Virus record (IMG/VR): IMGVR_UViG_3300008108_000191
Coordinates: 32,838-96,837 of that record
From: a virus
Length of the DNA stretch: 64,000 bases
Reading direction: 5' to 3' (one strand)
This document shows, one piece after another, positions 58,642 through 64,000 of the stretch. The stretch's first letter is position 1, and each line of letters starts with the position of its first letter. Made by a program: the position numbers and the translations under genes. Under the pieces are notes generated by a model. It was not told where the DNA came from, ran no database searches, and was given only the letters and a program-made list of their open reading frames with translations.

Positions 58642-58797
58642 CTATCTATTCAGGCAAGTATCTCCCACTTGCCCATCAAGTTTTTTATGTTCTGCTGTAT
58701 GAATTCCTTGTATCAACACAAAAGTGACTAAAAGAACTGTAGGCACTGCCCACATTTCATTTCCAATTGCTCTAAGGATCTTTAAAAGTTTAATCAT
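58642..58797 (-). CDS. 51-residue single-pass membrane protein
   Basis: ATG 58797 to TAG 58642 encodes a basic start, then 'MWAVPTVLLVTFVLIQGIHT' as one membrane helix and a short tail with one Cys. It begins inside the T run of the upstream terminator. Function unknown. Confidence 0.6.
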   Translation of the reverse strand: MIKLLKILRAIGNEMWAVPTVLLVTFVLIQGIHTAEHKKLDGQVGDTCLNR

Positions 58798-58820
58798 AAA
58801 AAAGGGGTCCGAAGACCCCA
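58797..58820 (-). terminator. Intrinsic terminator with TTCG loop
   Basis: GGGGTC-TTCG-GACCCC followed by T6 on the minus strand: a very stable tetraloop hairpin, 16 nt after the beta-barrel-like gene stop. Confidence 0.85.
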
Positions 58821-58835
58821 GTATTATAGCATAAA

Positions 58836-59219
58836 TCAGAAGCTATAACGAACTTTAACTTCACCACCAAGATCAAGGACCTCAGAACTCATACCATACT
58901 CACCAGCAACTTTCCCTTTGAGGGAAACTTTCTTAGCAAGAGGATAAGAGAAACCTACTTCACCAACGGCAACACCTTCACTCTTAGTTTTACCAGTGTT
59001 GAACTCATAACCAGGACCGATTTCGCCATAGACTTTCAGACCAGACTTACCAACCTTTTCATCATAACCAACACGAAGTTCGGTTTGAGAACCTTTGTAG
59101 GTGCTCTTATCACTGGTAACAGAGATACCAGAGGTGGTCTTACTTTCTACATATGGACCAGCAAGGGCAGGTGCCGCAATCATCGGAAGTGCCATTGCGG
59201 CAAGAGCGATTGCTTTCAT
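58836..59219 (-). CDS. Secreted beta-barrel-like protein, paralog 1
   Basis: The 127 residues start with a signal peptide 'MKAIALAAMALPMIAAPALA' then GPYVES and alternating strands ending 'EVKVRYSF' with C-terminal Phe, as in outer-membrane barrels. It shares plan and the 'AGPYV' start with the gene at 59353. Likely inserted in or released to the envelope; small for a porin. Confidence 0.7.
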   Translation of the reverse strand: MKAIALAAMALPMIAAPALAGPYVESKTTSGISVTSDKSTYKGSQTELRVGYDEKVGKSGLKVYGEIGPGYEFNTGKTKSEGVAVGEVGFSYPLAKKVSLKGKVAGEYGMSSEVLDLGGEVKVRYSF

Positions 59220-59255
59220 AAAAATCTCCTTTTATAAACATTAAATGTCTTCAAT

Positions 59256-59290
59256 AAAAAAGACCCCTATATTCTAACAGGGGTCTTTAA
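59256..59290 (-). terminator. Intrinsic terminator
   Basis: GACCCC...GGGGTC stem around a 12-nt loop with A/T runs on both sides, T6 on the minus strand. Confidence 0.7.
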
Positions 59291-59352
59291 GTTTGTCGTT
59301 AAGGTTTAGTTAACAATCAATGTGGACAGTTAGGTTCCACAAACCTTCTATT

Positions 59353-59712
59353 TCAGAAGGTGTACTTCACACCAGCCTTGATGTTGCTGGTCAGGTCATC
59401 ACCAGTCAGGAACCAGTACTCACCATAGACGCTCAGGTTGTCGGTAGCGGCAACAGAAGCACCTGCCTTACCAGAAACCTTAACGGTTGCGTCACCACCT
59501 TCAGGAGTGGACAGTGCAGGACCAACCTGAACATAACCGTTAACGGTAGGAGACAGAGCACCTTCATAACCAAGATGTGCTTCGGTCAGAGTACCGATGT
59601 AGTCAGAACCAACGACACCAGCGTTAGATTCTACATTAACATAAGGGCCAGCGAACGCAGCCGAAGCAAGGAAAGGAGCAGCAGCAACAGCTGCGATTGC
59701 GGATTTAAACAT
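59353..59712 (-). CDS. Secreted beta-barrel-like protein, paralog 2
   Basis: The 119 residues have a signal peptide 'FKSAIAAVAAAPFLASAAFA' then GPYVNVES and strands ending 'NIKAGVKYTF'. It is a paralog of 58836-59219. It has a long leader (about 107 nt) after a composite promoter similar to that of psbA and psbD. Confidence 0.72.
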   Translation of the reverse strand: MFKSAIAAVAAAPFLASAAFAGPYVNVESNAGVVGSDYIGTLTEAHLGYEGALSPTVNGYVQVGPALSTPEGGDATVKVSGKAGASVAATDNLSVYGEYWFLTGDDLTSNIKAGVKYTF

Positions 59713-59819
59713 AATAGTACCTCTAAGTTTCTCGCAGAATTATACCTGCGGATGTAAGGAGAATCGACTTTCTCCGTTTCAGTGACTCAACGAGTATTTG
59801 AGGTTTTATCACTTGAACA

Positions 59820-59854
59820 TATTTATTTTAACATTCGCTTAACCTTTTTGTCAA
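59820..59854 (-). promoter_or_regulatory. Composite sigma70/late promoter
   Basis: TTGACA (59854-59849), 18 nt, TAAAAT (59830-59825) fused to AATAAATA (59827-59820) on the minus strand. Confidence 0.6.
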
Positions 59855-59882
59855 GGGGGTGGTTAACCGAATCTTTTAAAAA

Positions 59883-59953
59883 GCGGAGTATCGGATTCGA
59901 ACCGACGACGAACTGCTTGGAAGGCAGCCATTCTACCACTGAATTAACTCCGC
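59883..59953 (-). tRNA. tRNA-Gly(UCC)
   Basis: Acceptor GCGGAGT/ACTCCGC, anticodon loop CTTCCAA (TCC), T loop GTTCGAATC; no encoded CCA. Confidence 0.93.
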
Positions 59954-60028
59954 AGGCGGTGGGAGATTGCTCTCCCAAACACTTGCCCACACGGAAGGGA
60001 TTATAAGACGGAGTTTTATTTCCGTCAA

Positions 60029-60100
60029 GCCCCCGCTCGGAATCGAACCGAGAATCTTCCGCTTACAAGGCGGATGCAGTAACCGTTATGCTACAAGGGC
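60029..60100 (-). tRNA. tRNA-Thr(UGU)
   Basis: Acceptor GCCCTTG/CGGGGGC (two G-U pairs), anticodon loop CTTGTAA (TGT), T loop GTTCGATTC. A GACGGA/TCCGTC hairpin (60007-60026) lies between it and tRNA-Gly. Confidence 0.92.
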
Positions 60101-60103
60101 AGG

Positions 60104-60177
60104 CTCCTGCTGCTGGGCTCGAACCAGCGACATCCGGATTAACAGTCCAGCGCAACTACCAACTGTGCTAAGCAGGA
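60104..60177 (-). tRNA. tRNA-Asn(GUU)
   Basis: Acceptor TCCTGCT/AGCAGGA, anticodon loop CTGTTAA (GTT), T loop GTTCGAGCC. It is 3 nt from tRNA-Thr and abuts the stop of the gene upstream. Confidence 0.93.
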
Positions 60178-60345
60178 TTACAGGGGTTTAACACCCTGTT
60201 CCTTACAAAGTTTGAAGTAGAGTTTATAATACCTCTGCTTCATCTCAGCAAGGATTTTATTGTCCTCTTCAAAACCCAATTTCTTGGTATGGGCATAACA
60301 CCCCTCAAGTTCTCCAATTAATATTAGAATTTTTATTGGGTCCAT
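60178..60345 (-). CDS. 55-residue small protein among tRNAs
   Basis: ATG 60345 to TAA 60178 encodes 'IKILILIGELEGCYAHTKKL' and 'MKQRYYKLYFKLCKEQGVKP', a helical basic protein. Its stop ends exactly where tRNA-Asn begins. Family unknown. Confidence 0.65.
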   Translation of the reverse strand: MDPIKILILIGELEGCYAHTKKLGFEEDNKILAEMKQRYYKLYFKLCKEQGVKPL

Positions 60346-60361
60346 AATGAAGAAAGGACAA

Positions 60362-60434
60362 CAGGCACGGCTGGACTCGAACCAGCAATCGGCAACTTAG
60401 AAGGTTGATGCATTATCCATTATGCTACGTGCCC
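60362..60434 (-). tRNA. tRNA-Arg(UCU)
   Basis: Acceptor GGGCACG/CGTGCCT, anticodon loop CTTCTAA (TCT), T loop GTTCGAGTC. First gene after the strong promoter at 60443-60471. Confidence 0.93.
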
Positions 60435-60442
60435 ATAAGAGT

Positions 60443-60471
60443 AGTATACACTACTCAGTTTTGTTTGTCAA
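60443..60471 (-). promoter_or_regulatory. Sigma70-type promoter of the tRNA cluster
   Basis: TTGACA (60471-60466), 17 nt, TATACT (60448-60443) on the minus strand, 9 nt before tRNA-Arg. Confidence 0.8.
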
Positions 60472-60473
60472 GA

Positions 60474-60845
60474 TCAGTCCCAAGAAACATTTTGAACAAG
60501 GAAACCAGGCATTACATAAGTCCAAGCACCCAAGTCATTATGACCACCAACCTTGTAGTCCCACTTGTATTCAAACTTATTGTGACTATCCCAAGTCATA
60601 TATCCCTGCTCCTTATCAAAGCGACCCTTGATAGTGAGAGAGTGCTTATTAGAGAAGATGTTACGAGTGCGAAGTGCTCCACCCTTTTCACGGGTTTCAA
60701 CTACTACACAAGTATCAGGATAGGTTTGAATACCTTGCTCCAACAAACAAGGAGTTTCATAACGAAATGGGCGATAAGTTTGCTCTGGTGTTGCAAGTGC
60801 AGGAGCACCAGAAAGAATCAGAGCAAGAGCAATGAGTTTTTTCAT
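60474..60845 (-). CDS. Secreted protein of unknown function
   Basis: ATG 60845 (MKKLIALALILSGAPALA) gives a clear signal peptide; the mature ~105 residues have two Cys ('YETPCLLEQGIQTYPDTCVV') likely forming a disulfide. It overlaps the RlpA-like gene by 4 nt (ATGA). Probably periplasmic. Confidence 0.8.
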   Translation of the reverse strand: MKKLIALALILSGAPALATPEQTYRPFRYETPCLLEQGIQTYPDTCVVVETREKGGALRTRNIFSNKHSLTIKGRFDKEQGYMTWDSHNKFEYKWDYKVGGHNDLGAWTYVMPGFLVQNVSWD

Positions 60846-61156
60846 CCTACAACCCTCCAGCATACAGTAGCGTTTCCTTTTCTTGTAGATTCGATGTGAG
60901 CAAAAGCAGAATAAGAAAGGTCTAAATCTGCGTGGGAGTAAGGACCACGATCATTCACTCTTACAATCACTTGTTTGAGATTGTCTTGATTCGTCACCCG
61001 AATTTTTGTACCCATAGGTAGATAAGGATGAGCTGCAGTCCAACGATAAGCATCAAACCTTTCGCCGTTTGCAGTAGTTTGACCATGAAATCCATCTCCT
61101 AAACCATAGAAAGTAGCAATACCACAGGTAAGACCAGCAATTACAGTTTCAATCAT
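60842..61156 (-). CDS. RlpA-like double-psi beta-barrel protein
   Basis: ATG 61156 (MIETVIAGLTCGIATFYGLG) is the likely start. The 104-residue product has the RlpA/DPBB motif 'GIATFYGLGDGFHGQTTANG', 'TAAHPYLPMGTKIRVTN' and 'VIVRVNDRGPYSHADLDLSY'. RlpA proteins are septal lytic transglycosylases; this compact form may help lyse or remodel peptidoglycan. Confidence 0.85.
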   Translation of the reverse strand: MIETVIAGLTCGIATFYGLGDGFHGQTTANGERFDAYRWTAAHPYLPMGTKIRVTNQDNLKQVIVRVNDRGPYSHADLDLSYSAFAHIESTRKGNATVCWRVVG

Positions 61157-61541
61157 TAAGGCAATTTTCAGTCCAAGGAGCACAAAGGCGCATCTCACCA
61201 CCAAGCAGTTTCTGCGCCTCACTACCGTCAGGTGGTCTCTCAACCAACTTCGGTCTAGGTATTATAGGGTCTTCTGGGTTTTCCGTCAAGTACTTCTCAA
61301 TGGCGACGTCAACGTCCATGGTGACCCGCCTCTCGGTCTTCTCAGGGTCTCTGATGATAAGTTCATTGAGAATACCAAGTGGAAGATATTTTCTCTGTAA
61401 CTCATCCAACATATCCCAGAGTTTGGTTTCACTTATCCCAGTAAATGTTGAGAGTGCTGCGATAAGAAGTGATACGATAATACTTACTTTTATTATCTCT
61501 CGTTTATCTGGTTTTTTATTTCCAAACTGAAAGTTAATCAT
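61149..61541 (-). CDS. Conserved single-pass membrane protein
   Basis: The 130 residues have one membrane helix (about 18-38, 'VSIIVSLLIAALSTFTGI'), then 'LWDMLDELQRKYLPLGIL' and a Pro-rich tail ending APWTENCLND. It overlaps the RlpA-like start by 8 nt. A spanin-like or envelope role is possible but not shown. Confidence 0.75.
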   Translation of the reverse strand: MINFQFGNKKPDKREIIKVSIIVSLLIAALSTFTGISETKLWDMLDELQRKYLPLGILNELIIRDPEKTERRVTMDVDVAIEKYLTENPEDPIIPRPKLVERPPDGSEAQKLLGGEMRLCAPWTENCLND

Positions 61542-61572
61542 AAGGGAGAGTAAGCAGCACTCCCCTTATATA

Positions 61573-61761
61573 TCACTCTTCAGTCACTTCTTCAGTCACT
61601 TCTTCAGTCACTTCTGGTTCTGGAAGGGTTACGCCGATTTGAGCCAAATACTCAATTGCTCCCTGAATTTTCCAAAGCAGTTCCCGATTTGTAGTCATTT
61701 GTTGGTCTAGATTATTTCTTTGCTCTAAAAGATTTGCTAGATGTTGTTGTTGTTCGGTCAT
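61573..61761 (-). CDS. Coiled-coil protein with EVTE repeats
   Basis: ATG 61761 (MTEQQQHLANLLEQRNNLDQ) starts a 62-residue helix, then 'IQGAIEYLAQIGVTLPEPE' and a C-terminal EVTEEVTEEVTEE. The tail comes from three 12-bp direct repeats (61579-61614). It is conserved in its middle part among cyanophages; function unknown. Confidence 0.75.
   Translation of the reverse strand: MTEQQQHLANLLEQRNNLDQQMTTNRELLWKIQGAIEYLAQIGVTLPEPEVTEEVTEEVTEE
61579..61614 (-). repeat. Three tandem 12-bp repeats (TTCAGTCACTTC)
   Basis: Three exact copies of TTCAGTCACTTC on the plus strand code for the acidic C-terminal repeat and can vary in copy number by slippage. Confidence 0.85.
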
Positions 61762-61830
61762 TTCTGTTCCCAATCTATAGAATAAAAAGTAAAGGGGAAG
61801 TAAATCCCTCCCCCTATATATTCAGTTTTT

Positions 61831-62469
61831 TTAAACCTCTACCGTGATCAGTCGGTTAGCATAATCATGTGCATAATGTGTGCGAGCACCATGATGCCCC
61901 CAACCAATCCAACTATACGCATAGTCCATGTAACGATTGATAGACTTACCAGGAGTTTTCATCCTGTCCTCAATTCGTTGCCATTGAACCTCAGTCGTTA
62001 GATAACGAAGTTGCGTGTGTAAGTCTGATGGTTTCCCACCATACTTATTAGCAAAAGCACCCAATCCATAATAACGGTTGGCAGATGTCCATTGAATCAG
62101 TCCGTAACCGCGTCCGCAGTTACTCCAACTGGTTCTGCTACCACCTTCGCAGATATTAGGCACGAATGTTGATTCCTGTCTAATATTGCCCATGATAGTA
62201 GCAAGGGCGTTTCTGTCTGTAATACCACGCTCCTGGAAGTATGCCAGGGTAGCATTCTCATTTTCATTACACCCTTTACAAATTAGCCTTATCTCTTTTG
62301 GCTTTTCGGGAGCAACCTCTTTGGTCGCTGTCTTCTCATCTACAAGATTCAATACATCAGTAATAAATGGGGGAGGACCCTGCATCTTGTAGTTTACGAA
62401 TGGCAGTGTTGCCGCATTGGTTGTAACCGTTGCCAGAAGGGGCAGGGCTACAGTAAAGAAGTTTTGCAC
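61831..62469 (-). CDS. Secreted phage-tail-lysozyme-domain protein
   Basis: GTG 62469 (MQNFFTVALPLLATVTTNAA) is the likely start with a signal peptide; TTG 62517 is an alternative. After a linker, about 95-205 form a phage tail lysozyme domain: 'DRNALATIMGNIRQESTFVP' (catalytic Glu), 'NCGRGYGLIQWTSANRYYGL'. It is a plausible endolysin exported by signal peptide or a virion lysozyme. Confidence 0.8.
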   Translation of the reverse strand: MQNFFTVALPLLATVTTNAATLPFVNYKMQGPPPFITDVLNLVDEKTATKEVAPEKPKEIRLICKGCNENENATLAYFQERGITDRNALATIMGNIRQESTFVPNICEGGSRTSWSNCGRGYGLIQWTSANRYYGLGAFANKYGGKPSDLHTQLRYLTTEVQWQRIEDRMKTPGKSINRYMDYAYSWIGWGHHGARTHYAHDYANRLITVEV

Positions 62470-62571
62470 TAAATTTAATTGAACTCTACATCCGAATAGA
62501 AGGGGGGTATACCACAACCATCTCTGGGGGCACCTTCCTCGGCTCTAATGTCACTTCAATGACTCATAATA

Positions 62572-62593
62572 AAAAACCCAACCAGAAGTTGGG
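62572..62593 (-). terminator. Terminator-like hairpin in the leader of the lysozyme gene
   Basis: CCCAAC-TTCTG-GTTGGG followed by T6 on the minus strand, sited just after the promoter pair and about 100 nt before the GTG start. It may be an attenuator or a 5' stabilising hairpin. Confidence 0.55.
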
Positions 62594-62600
62594 TCTACAC

Positions 62601-62629
62601 ATAATAAGTGATTATTTATCTTTTGTCAA
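62601..62629 (-). promoter_or_regulatory. Sigma70-type promoter with embedded late box
   Basis: TTGACA (62629-62624), 17 nt, TATTAT (62606-62601); the late box GATAAATA (62620-62613) lies inside the spacer. Both point left into the hairpin. Confidence 0.6.
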
Positions 62630-62685
62630 GAATTTGATTTTAAAGGCAGTTTCACTAAATACTTTTAGTGTTTATCGCAACTCAA

Positions 62686-63180
62686 ATGAAAAGACTATTT
62701 CTAGCCTTTTCGTTATTCTTAACAACTCCAGTCTTTGCAGGGGAAATCACCCATAAGATTGTTGATTCGGTACAACTGACTGTTGATGGTGCTGCTTCTG
62801 CCGCAACCAGAATCGGTTCTTCATATGCTGTAACTGGAAGCAACATTTCCGCTACAACTTTCGGTGGTCTTACCGCTCCAGCAAGCACCACTGCTGCTGC
62901 TACCCAGATTCAGGGTTCTTATGATGTAAACACCGCTGGTCAAGCATTCAGTTTCTCTGAATCCTTTACTGCTGGTGATGCTATTCCAAGTGGTACAACA
63001 GTAACCTCTGGTGTTGTTGGTTCTCTTCCTTCTTTCGGAAGCGTTACCACTTCTTCTGGTGGTGTTGCTGGTTCCCTTGCTGGTTCTCTTTCTGGTACTG
63101 GTGTTCCTACGGTTACTGCTGGTGGTGCTGGTACTCAAGCAGTCGGTCAAAGATCCATTGAGTTAAGCGTATTTAAATGA
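62686..63180 (+). CDS. Secreted Ser/Thr/Gly-rich protein
   Basis: ATG 62686 (MKRLFLAFSLFLTTPVFAGE) carries a signal peptide; the mature part is rich in Ser, Thr, Gly and Val ('SVTTSSGGVAGSLAGSLSGT'). An 18-bp palindrome CACTAAA...TTTAGTG (62652-62669) lies upstream. It overlaps the next gene by 4 nt (ATGA). Probably an extracellular or envelope protein; family unknown. Confidence 0.75.
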   Translation: MKRLFLAFSLFLTTPVFAGEITHKIVDSVQLTVDGAASAATRIGSSYAVTGSNISATTFGGLTAPASTTAAATQIQGSYDVNTAGQAFSFSESFTAGDAIPSGTTVTSGVVGSLPSFGSVTTSSGGVAGSLAGSLSGTGVPTVTAGGAGTQAVGQRSIELSVFK

Positions 63181-63539
63181 GACTTATAAATCCCGTCTTG
63201 CTAGTAGCGACGGGATTTATATCCCCCGCTCTAGCAGTGCCCGTTACGCCTAACTTCACCAGCGGCACAATGACTTCACACACGGAGTCCACAACAACTG
63301 TAAATGAAACTATTCGCCAAATTGATTATCAGACAGGATGGAGTTACACAGTTACAGGGACAAACATCAATATTCCCGCAACACCAAAAGTAGGAACACC
63401 CTATACCATTATGGAAAATGGTGCTCCATTCCAGTTCACGGAAACTTATTCGGGACCAGGAATGATCAAAGACACAACTGTGAATCGCAGCACAACCATA
63501 ATGTCGGTTACAGATACAACAAGTGTCTTCACACAATAG
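63177..63539 (+). CDS. Secreted Thr-rich protein
   Basis: The 120 residues start 'RLINPVLLVATGFISPALAV', a signal peptide, and continue beta-rich ('YQTGWSYTVTGTNINI', 'GAPFQFTETYSGPGMI'). It resembles its upstream neighbour in plan (SYxVTGxNI, FxFxExF). The two may form a pair of paralogs. Confidence 0.75.
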   Translation: MRLINPVLLVATGFISPALAVPVTPNFTSGTMTSHTESTTTVNETIRQIDYQTGWSYTVTGTNINIPATPKVGTPYTIMENGAPFQFTETYSGPGMIKDTTVNRSTTIMSVTDTTSVFTQ

Positions 63540-64000
63540 CATCCGCCCTTGTTCTCACTGCCTTTGCGACCCCTGTATATGCGGAAGGGGATACTCCAAT
63601 CACTGCGGTTGCAAATCCACAGGCAACCTCAACAGGAAGTGTAACAAACCAGGCGGTTCAGGTCTTACAAGGTCCATACGTTACCAACTCATACGGTGGT
63701 GGCGTAAGTTGTCAAGGACCAACCTTTAACCTGACACCATTTCTTACTACTACAAATAGTGGTCAAAGACCATTTGAGGAACTTGCGAATATTGATAATG
63801 ATCCTACCACTCCTTTAGAAAGAACTGGACAGAAGGACAACTGGGCAAAGAACTTTGGAATCTCTGGGACCATCTCCATTCCTTTGGATGGTGGTCTACA
63901 AGCACGCTGTAAGGAAGCAGCAGAGACTTGGACTAATCGCCAGAAGGCGGAGACTGATAAGGCTCGTTTGGACTTTGAGCTCGTCCGCCTCTTAAAATGC
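63536..64000 (+). CDS. Secreted protein without a canonical start codon (3' end outside window)
   Basis: A signal peptide reads 'HTIASALVLTAFATPVYAEG', then 'LQGPYVTNSYGGGVSCQGPT', 'NWAKNFGISGTISIPLDGGL' and a Cys/Lys helical part open to the window end. The frame stays open far upstream but has no ATG/GTG/TTG; the first possible codon near the signal peptide is ATA 63536. The start is uncertain. Confidence 0.7.
   Translation, partial: MASALVLTAFATPVYAEGDTPITAVANPQATSTGSVTNQAVQVLQGPYVTNSYGGGVSCQGPTFNLTPFLTTTNSGQRPFEELANIDNDPTTPLERTGQKDNWAKNFGISGTISIPLDGGLQARCKEAAETWTNRQKAETDKARLDFELVRLLKC

Overview
The window is a piece of a T4-like cyanophage (marine cyanomyovirus), most likely one that infects Synechococcus. 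It carries a T4-type baseplate block (gp5, gp27-like, gp26, gp54-like, gp4, gp48, gp53) and T4 replication and late-transcription genes (gp32, gp59, gp33). It also carries the usual cyanophage auxiliary genes: psbA, psbD, two high-light-inducible proteins, a plant-type ferredoxin, phoH, thyX, a glutaredoxin and a peroxiredoxin. Nearly every gene lies on the minus strand. The exceptions are the gp4-gp48-gp53 block (7312-9894) and a secreted-protein block at the right end (62686-64000).

Layout, left to right. 1-9894: baseplate and tail hub genes, with two large hub/tape-measure-like proteins, one of which has a SleB-like cell-wall hydrolase domain. 9883-13793: a broken Mom-like DNA-modification gene, gp32, a DUF1825 gene, gp59, an M15-like peptidase candidate, gp33 and a PD-(D/E)XK nuclease. 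13793-20070: phoH, thyX, an HNH endonuclease, a run of very small genes, glutaredoxin and a 2OG-oxygenase-like protein. 20018-30295 and 45760-54917: two blocks of glycosyltransferases and sugar-modifying enzymes (UDP-galactopyranose mutase, sulfotransferase, GT2/GT4/GT6/GT9/GT11/GT25-like enzymes, methyltransferases, a HAD-nucleotidyltransferase fusion). 24626-39401: collagen-like tail fibres, including a 2412-residue fibre ending in an S74 intramolecular chaperone. 40877-45661: the photosynthesis block (psbD, psbA, peroxiredoxin, hli, petF, hli). 55055-60845: tiny membrane proteins and tRNA genes (Pro, Ser, Gly, Thr, Asn, Arg, plus one odd Val-like cloverleaf). 58836-64000: secreted and envelope-active proteins (beta-barrel-like pair, RlpA-like, tail-lysozyme domain, three signal-peptide proteins).

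Regulation can be read directly in several places. Late promoters of T4 type, (T/A/G)ATAAATA, lie 20-50 nt upstream of structural and endonuclease genes. Sigma70-type promoters TTGAC(A/G/T)-17-TAtaaT precede gp32, the tRNA region and several small-gene operons. psbA, psbD and one beta-barrel gene carry a composite promoter in which the sigma70 -10 box is fused to the late box.

The strongest unusual signals are five. (1) A canonical -1 slippery heptamer T-TTT-TTC, with a Shine-Dalgarno-like GGAGGG 9 nt upstream, sits at the end of gp26 and would fuse it to a 60-residue downstream frame, as in lambda G/GT tail chaperones. (2) A 195-nt group I intron in psbA lies exactly before the codon of the Mn ligand His337. 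(3) The composite early/late promoters on photosynthesis genes. (4) HNH endonuclease genes inserted so that their stop codons overlap or adjoin the next gene's late promoter. (5) A 73-nt tRNA-shaped element with non-canonical D and T loops.
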